A stretch of 6,486 bases of DNA, from the NCBI GenBank assembly GCA_934655835.1, contig CAKUHM010000079.1, positions 1 through 6,486 on the forward strand, in the 5' to 3' direction. This document shows positions 5,256-6,486 of the stretch, piece after piece. Position 1 is the stretch's first letter, and each line of letters opens with the position of its first letter. Below the pieces are notes generated by a model. That model was not told the origin of the DNA. It ran no database searches and was given only the letters and a program-made list of their open reading frames with translations. Position numbers and translations under genes: made by a program. This stretch comes from an uncultured Collinsella sp. GTDB lineage: Bacteria; Actinomycetota; Coriobacteriia; Coriobacteriales; Coriobacteriaceae.

Positions 5256-6113
5256 ATGGCACTTGTTACCACCGAAAAGATGCTCAAGGACGCTCAGGCC
5301 GGCCACTACGCCGTCGGCGCGTTCAACGTCGAGAACCTCGAGTTTGTTATGGCCGTTCTGGCCGCTGCCGAGGAGACCAAGTCCCCCGTCATCATGCAGA
5401 CCACCCCGGGCACCATCAAGACCGCCGGTCTGGATTACTTCTACGGCATGGTCAAGGCTGCCGCCGAGCGCGCTTCCGTGCCCGTCGCCCTGCACCTCGA
5501 TCACGGCGATGGCTATGACCGCTGCATGCAGGCTTTCCGCACTGGCTACACCTCCGTCATGATCGACGGTTCGCACGAGTCCTTCGAGGACAACATCGCC
5601 CTGACCAAGTCCGTCGCCGACGCTGGCCGCGCCATGGGTGTGCCCGTCGAGGCCGAGCTTGGCAAGGTTGGCGGCAAGGAGGACGACGGTCCCGCGGTTG
5701 AGGGCGAGAGCCCCTACACCGACCCCGCCGAGGCCAAGGAGTTCGTCGAGCGCACTGGCTGCACCTCGCTGGCTATTGGCGTTGGCACCAGCCACGGCGT
5801 GTACACGAGCGATCCGCACATCGAGCAGTCCGTGGTCAAGGCCATCCGCGACGCCGTCGACGTGCCGCTGGTCCTGCACGGCACCTCCGGTGTGCCCGAT
5901 GAGCAGGTTGCCGAGGCTGTGAAGAACGGCATCTGCAAGGTCAACTACGCCACCGAGCTGCGTCAGGCCTACACCAAGGGCTTCATGGCCTACATGGCCG
6001 AGAACCCCGGCTGCTTCGATCCCAAGAAGCCGGCCAAGGAGGGCATGCGTGAGATCACCGAGCTGGTTAAGATCCGCATGACCAACCTCAACTCTGTGGG
6101 CAAAGCAGAGTAA
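5256..6113 (+). CDS. fba: class II ketose-bisphosphate aldolase (fructose- or tagatose-1,6-bisphosphate)
   Basis: A zinc-dependent aldolase that splits fructose-1,6-bisphosphate or tagatose-1,6-bisphosphate into dihydroxyacetone phosphate and glyceraldehyde-3-phosphate, in the cytoplasm. The protein has 285 residues, the full family length. Visible active-site residues: D82 and zinc ligand H83 (HLDHG), H180 (GTSHG), H208 (VLHGTSG), the VEAELG loop with E134, and the phosphate-binding region NGICKVNYATE (224-234). These positions match E. coli KbaY/GatY numbering, and TPGTIKTAG, SHESFEDNI and NGICKVN also look GatY/KbaY-like. A lone gene of this type without gatZ/kbaZ is nevertheless often the glycolytic aldolase, so the symbol is provisional. 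The start ATG at 5256 follows GAGGAG with 9-nt spacing. The open frame upstream to 5067 has a different composition and no ribosome-binding site. A weak GAGC/GCTC hairpin (5244-5255) covers the Shine-Dalgarno. It is divergent from a DeoR-type repressor. Confidence 0.95.
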   Translation: MALVTTEKMLKDAQAGHYAVGAFNVENLEFVMAVLAAAEETKSPVIMQTTPGTIKTAGLDYFYGMVKAAAERASVPVALHLDHGDGYDRCMQAFRTGYTSVMIDGSHESFEDNIALTKSVADAGRAMGVPVEAELGKVGGKEDDGPAVEGESPYTDPAEAKEFVERTGCTSLAIGVGTSHGVYTSDPHIEQSVVKAIRDAVDVPLVLHGTSGVPDEQVAEAVKNGICKVNYATELRQAYTKGFMAYMAENPGCFDPKKPAKEGMREITELVKIRMTNLNSVGKAE

Positions 6114-6146
6114 CAGCAAGGGTACTCCGACTCGCTACATATCCCG

Positions 6147-6271
6147 GGGAGGGACGAGGGCTTAGTTCCCCAATCGTCCTCGGGCATGCAAAAAGCCTCG
6201 CTGCGCACTTCGTGCGGCGAGGCTTTTTGCCCCCTGCGGAAAGATTGGGGAACTAAGCCCTCGTCCCTCCC
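6147..6271. repeat. 125-bp palindromic element: 29-bp perfect inverted repeats around a terminator
   Basis: Positions 6147-6175 and 6243-6271 are perfect reverse complements over 29 bp (left arm starts GGGAGGGACGAGG and ends TTCCCCAATC). Inside, 12 unpaired bases on each side (6176-6187 and 6231-6242) lead to the central terminator hairpin. The layout is exactly symmetric, 29-12-43-12-29. No target-site duplication is evident and no protein is encoded. It may be a MITE/REP-like repeat or a folded RNA end; I do not recognise a named family. Confidence 0.85.
6188..6230 (+). terminator. strong intrinsic terminator of the aldolase gene, bidirectional
   Basis: A perfect 14-bp stem pairs 6188-6201 (GCAAAAAGCCTCGC) with 6217-6230 (GCGAGGCTTTTTGC). 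It is extended inward by CGCAC/GTGCG with a small loop and a 2-nt bulge (6202-6203). The T5 run closes the stem on the plus strand and the A5 gives T5 on the minus strand, so it can also serve the convergent HAD gene. Confidence 0.9.
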
Positions 6272-6309
6272 AAGTTGACCTTCTCGAGGTCGTCGCCCTT
6301 GTGGTGTTG
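6253..6309 (-). pseudogene. possible decayed C-terminal gene fragment
   Basis: On the minus strand one frame reads QHHKGDDLEKVNLGGTRA then TAG. Nine codons in a row (AAG GGC GAC GAC CTC GAG AAG GTC AAC) are those preferred by the host genes, which suggests a coding remnant. It has no start or ribosome-binding site, is out of frame with the HAD gene, and its last residues and stop come from the palindromic element. It may be chance; the plus strand here is also open. Confidence 0.18.
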
Positions 6310-6334
6310 GGGCTGAAAGGATGGGGCGCGGGGG

Positions 6335-6486
6335 TTACTTGGTTGTTAGGGTTAATAGGTCATTGGGGGTTTTGAGGTTGTAGGTGGCGTTTGGGATGTC
6401 TTGGTGTGACCCCCATGCTGCTCGGGCAAAACTGACCCCTGCTGAAGTTGCGCATTGTTCGTCGTAGACGGTGTCGCCAACGTAGA
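6335..6486 (-). CDS. HAD-superfamily hydrolase (partial, C-terminus)
   Basis: Only the last 49 complete codons are in the window; the gene continues past the right edge. The minus strand begins YVGDTVYDEQCATSAGVSFA and continues RAAWGSHQDIPNATYNLKTP to a TAA at 6337-6335. The VGDTxxD core is HAD motif IV (the acidic pair that binds Mg2+), followed by the usual 'A--AGV----A-WG' and a final 'P-DLL' helix, as in phosphoglycolate-phosphatase-like members. It is probably a cytoplasmic phosphatase of a small phosphorylated metabolite; the substrate cannot be inferred from this part. The catalytic Asp motif I is off the edge. It converges on the aldolase gene and probably shares the terminator at 6188-6230. 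Its last codons (CTA ACA ACC AAG) are less biased than in the other genes. Confidence 0.85.
   Translation of the reverse strand, partial: YVGDTVYDEQCATSAGVSFARAAWGSHQDIPNATYNLKTPNDLLTLTTK

Noticed and set aside
5100..6119. Minus-strand open frame of 339 codons opposite the aldolase
   Set aside because: Shadow frame. The plus strand carries a complete, motif-perfect class II aldolase.
6147..6271. Integron attC site or tRNA-like structure in the palindromic element
   Set aside because: The arms are perfectly paired, with no attC core sites or extrahelical-base pattern, and no cloverleaf or conserved tRNA loops. The centre is a plain terminator.

Overview
The window looks like chromosomal DNA of a high-GC, anaerobic, gut-type actinobacterium. 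A Collinsella-like member of the Coriobacteriia fits best. This is inferred from strong G/C bias at third codon positions, a class II-type GalT next to a variant galactokinase, a flavodiiron protein, and sugar regulators of the LacI and DeoR families. No rRNA, tRNA, CRISPR array, transposase or phage gene is visible. I found no wholly new multigene system. The novelty is in the non-coding DNA, where nearly every intergenic region carries a dyad or repeat.

Left part (1-2760): a galactose (Leloir) module. On the minus strand, galK runs into galT (cut by the left edge), and the galK stop overlaps the galT start by one base. Divergently, on the plus strand, lies a LacI-family regulator. The 338-bp spacer between galK and the regulator holds three copies of one LacI-type operator (about 1434-1449, 1498-1513, 1621-1636). 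This is good evidence that the regulator controls both galKT and itself.

Middle (2761-4120): a monocistronic fprA (flavodiiron protein, O2/NO detoxification). It has an extended -10 promoter overlapped by a perfect 7-bp inverted repeat. It ends at a strong terminator whose loop side carries a REP-like motif, GGTGCCTGTCCCC.

Right part (4118-6334): a DeoR-family repressor on the minus strand, divergent from a class II ketose-bisphosphate aldolase on the plus strand. The shared 334-bp region holds a good sigma70-type promoter for the repressor, heptad repeats, a dyad at its -10, and an aldolase leader with alternative hairpins. Downstream of the aldolase is a 125-bp palindromic element: perfect 29-bp inverted repeats placed symmetrically around a strong terminator hairpin. 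The right edge (6335-6486) holds the C-terminal 49 residues of a HAD-family hydrolase on the minus strand.

Taken together: GalK and GalT bring galactose into central metabolism, the aldolase splits a ketose bisphosphate into triose phosphates, and the two sugar-responsive repressors probably adjust these steps. FprA is an unrelated oxygen/NO defence gene between them.
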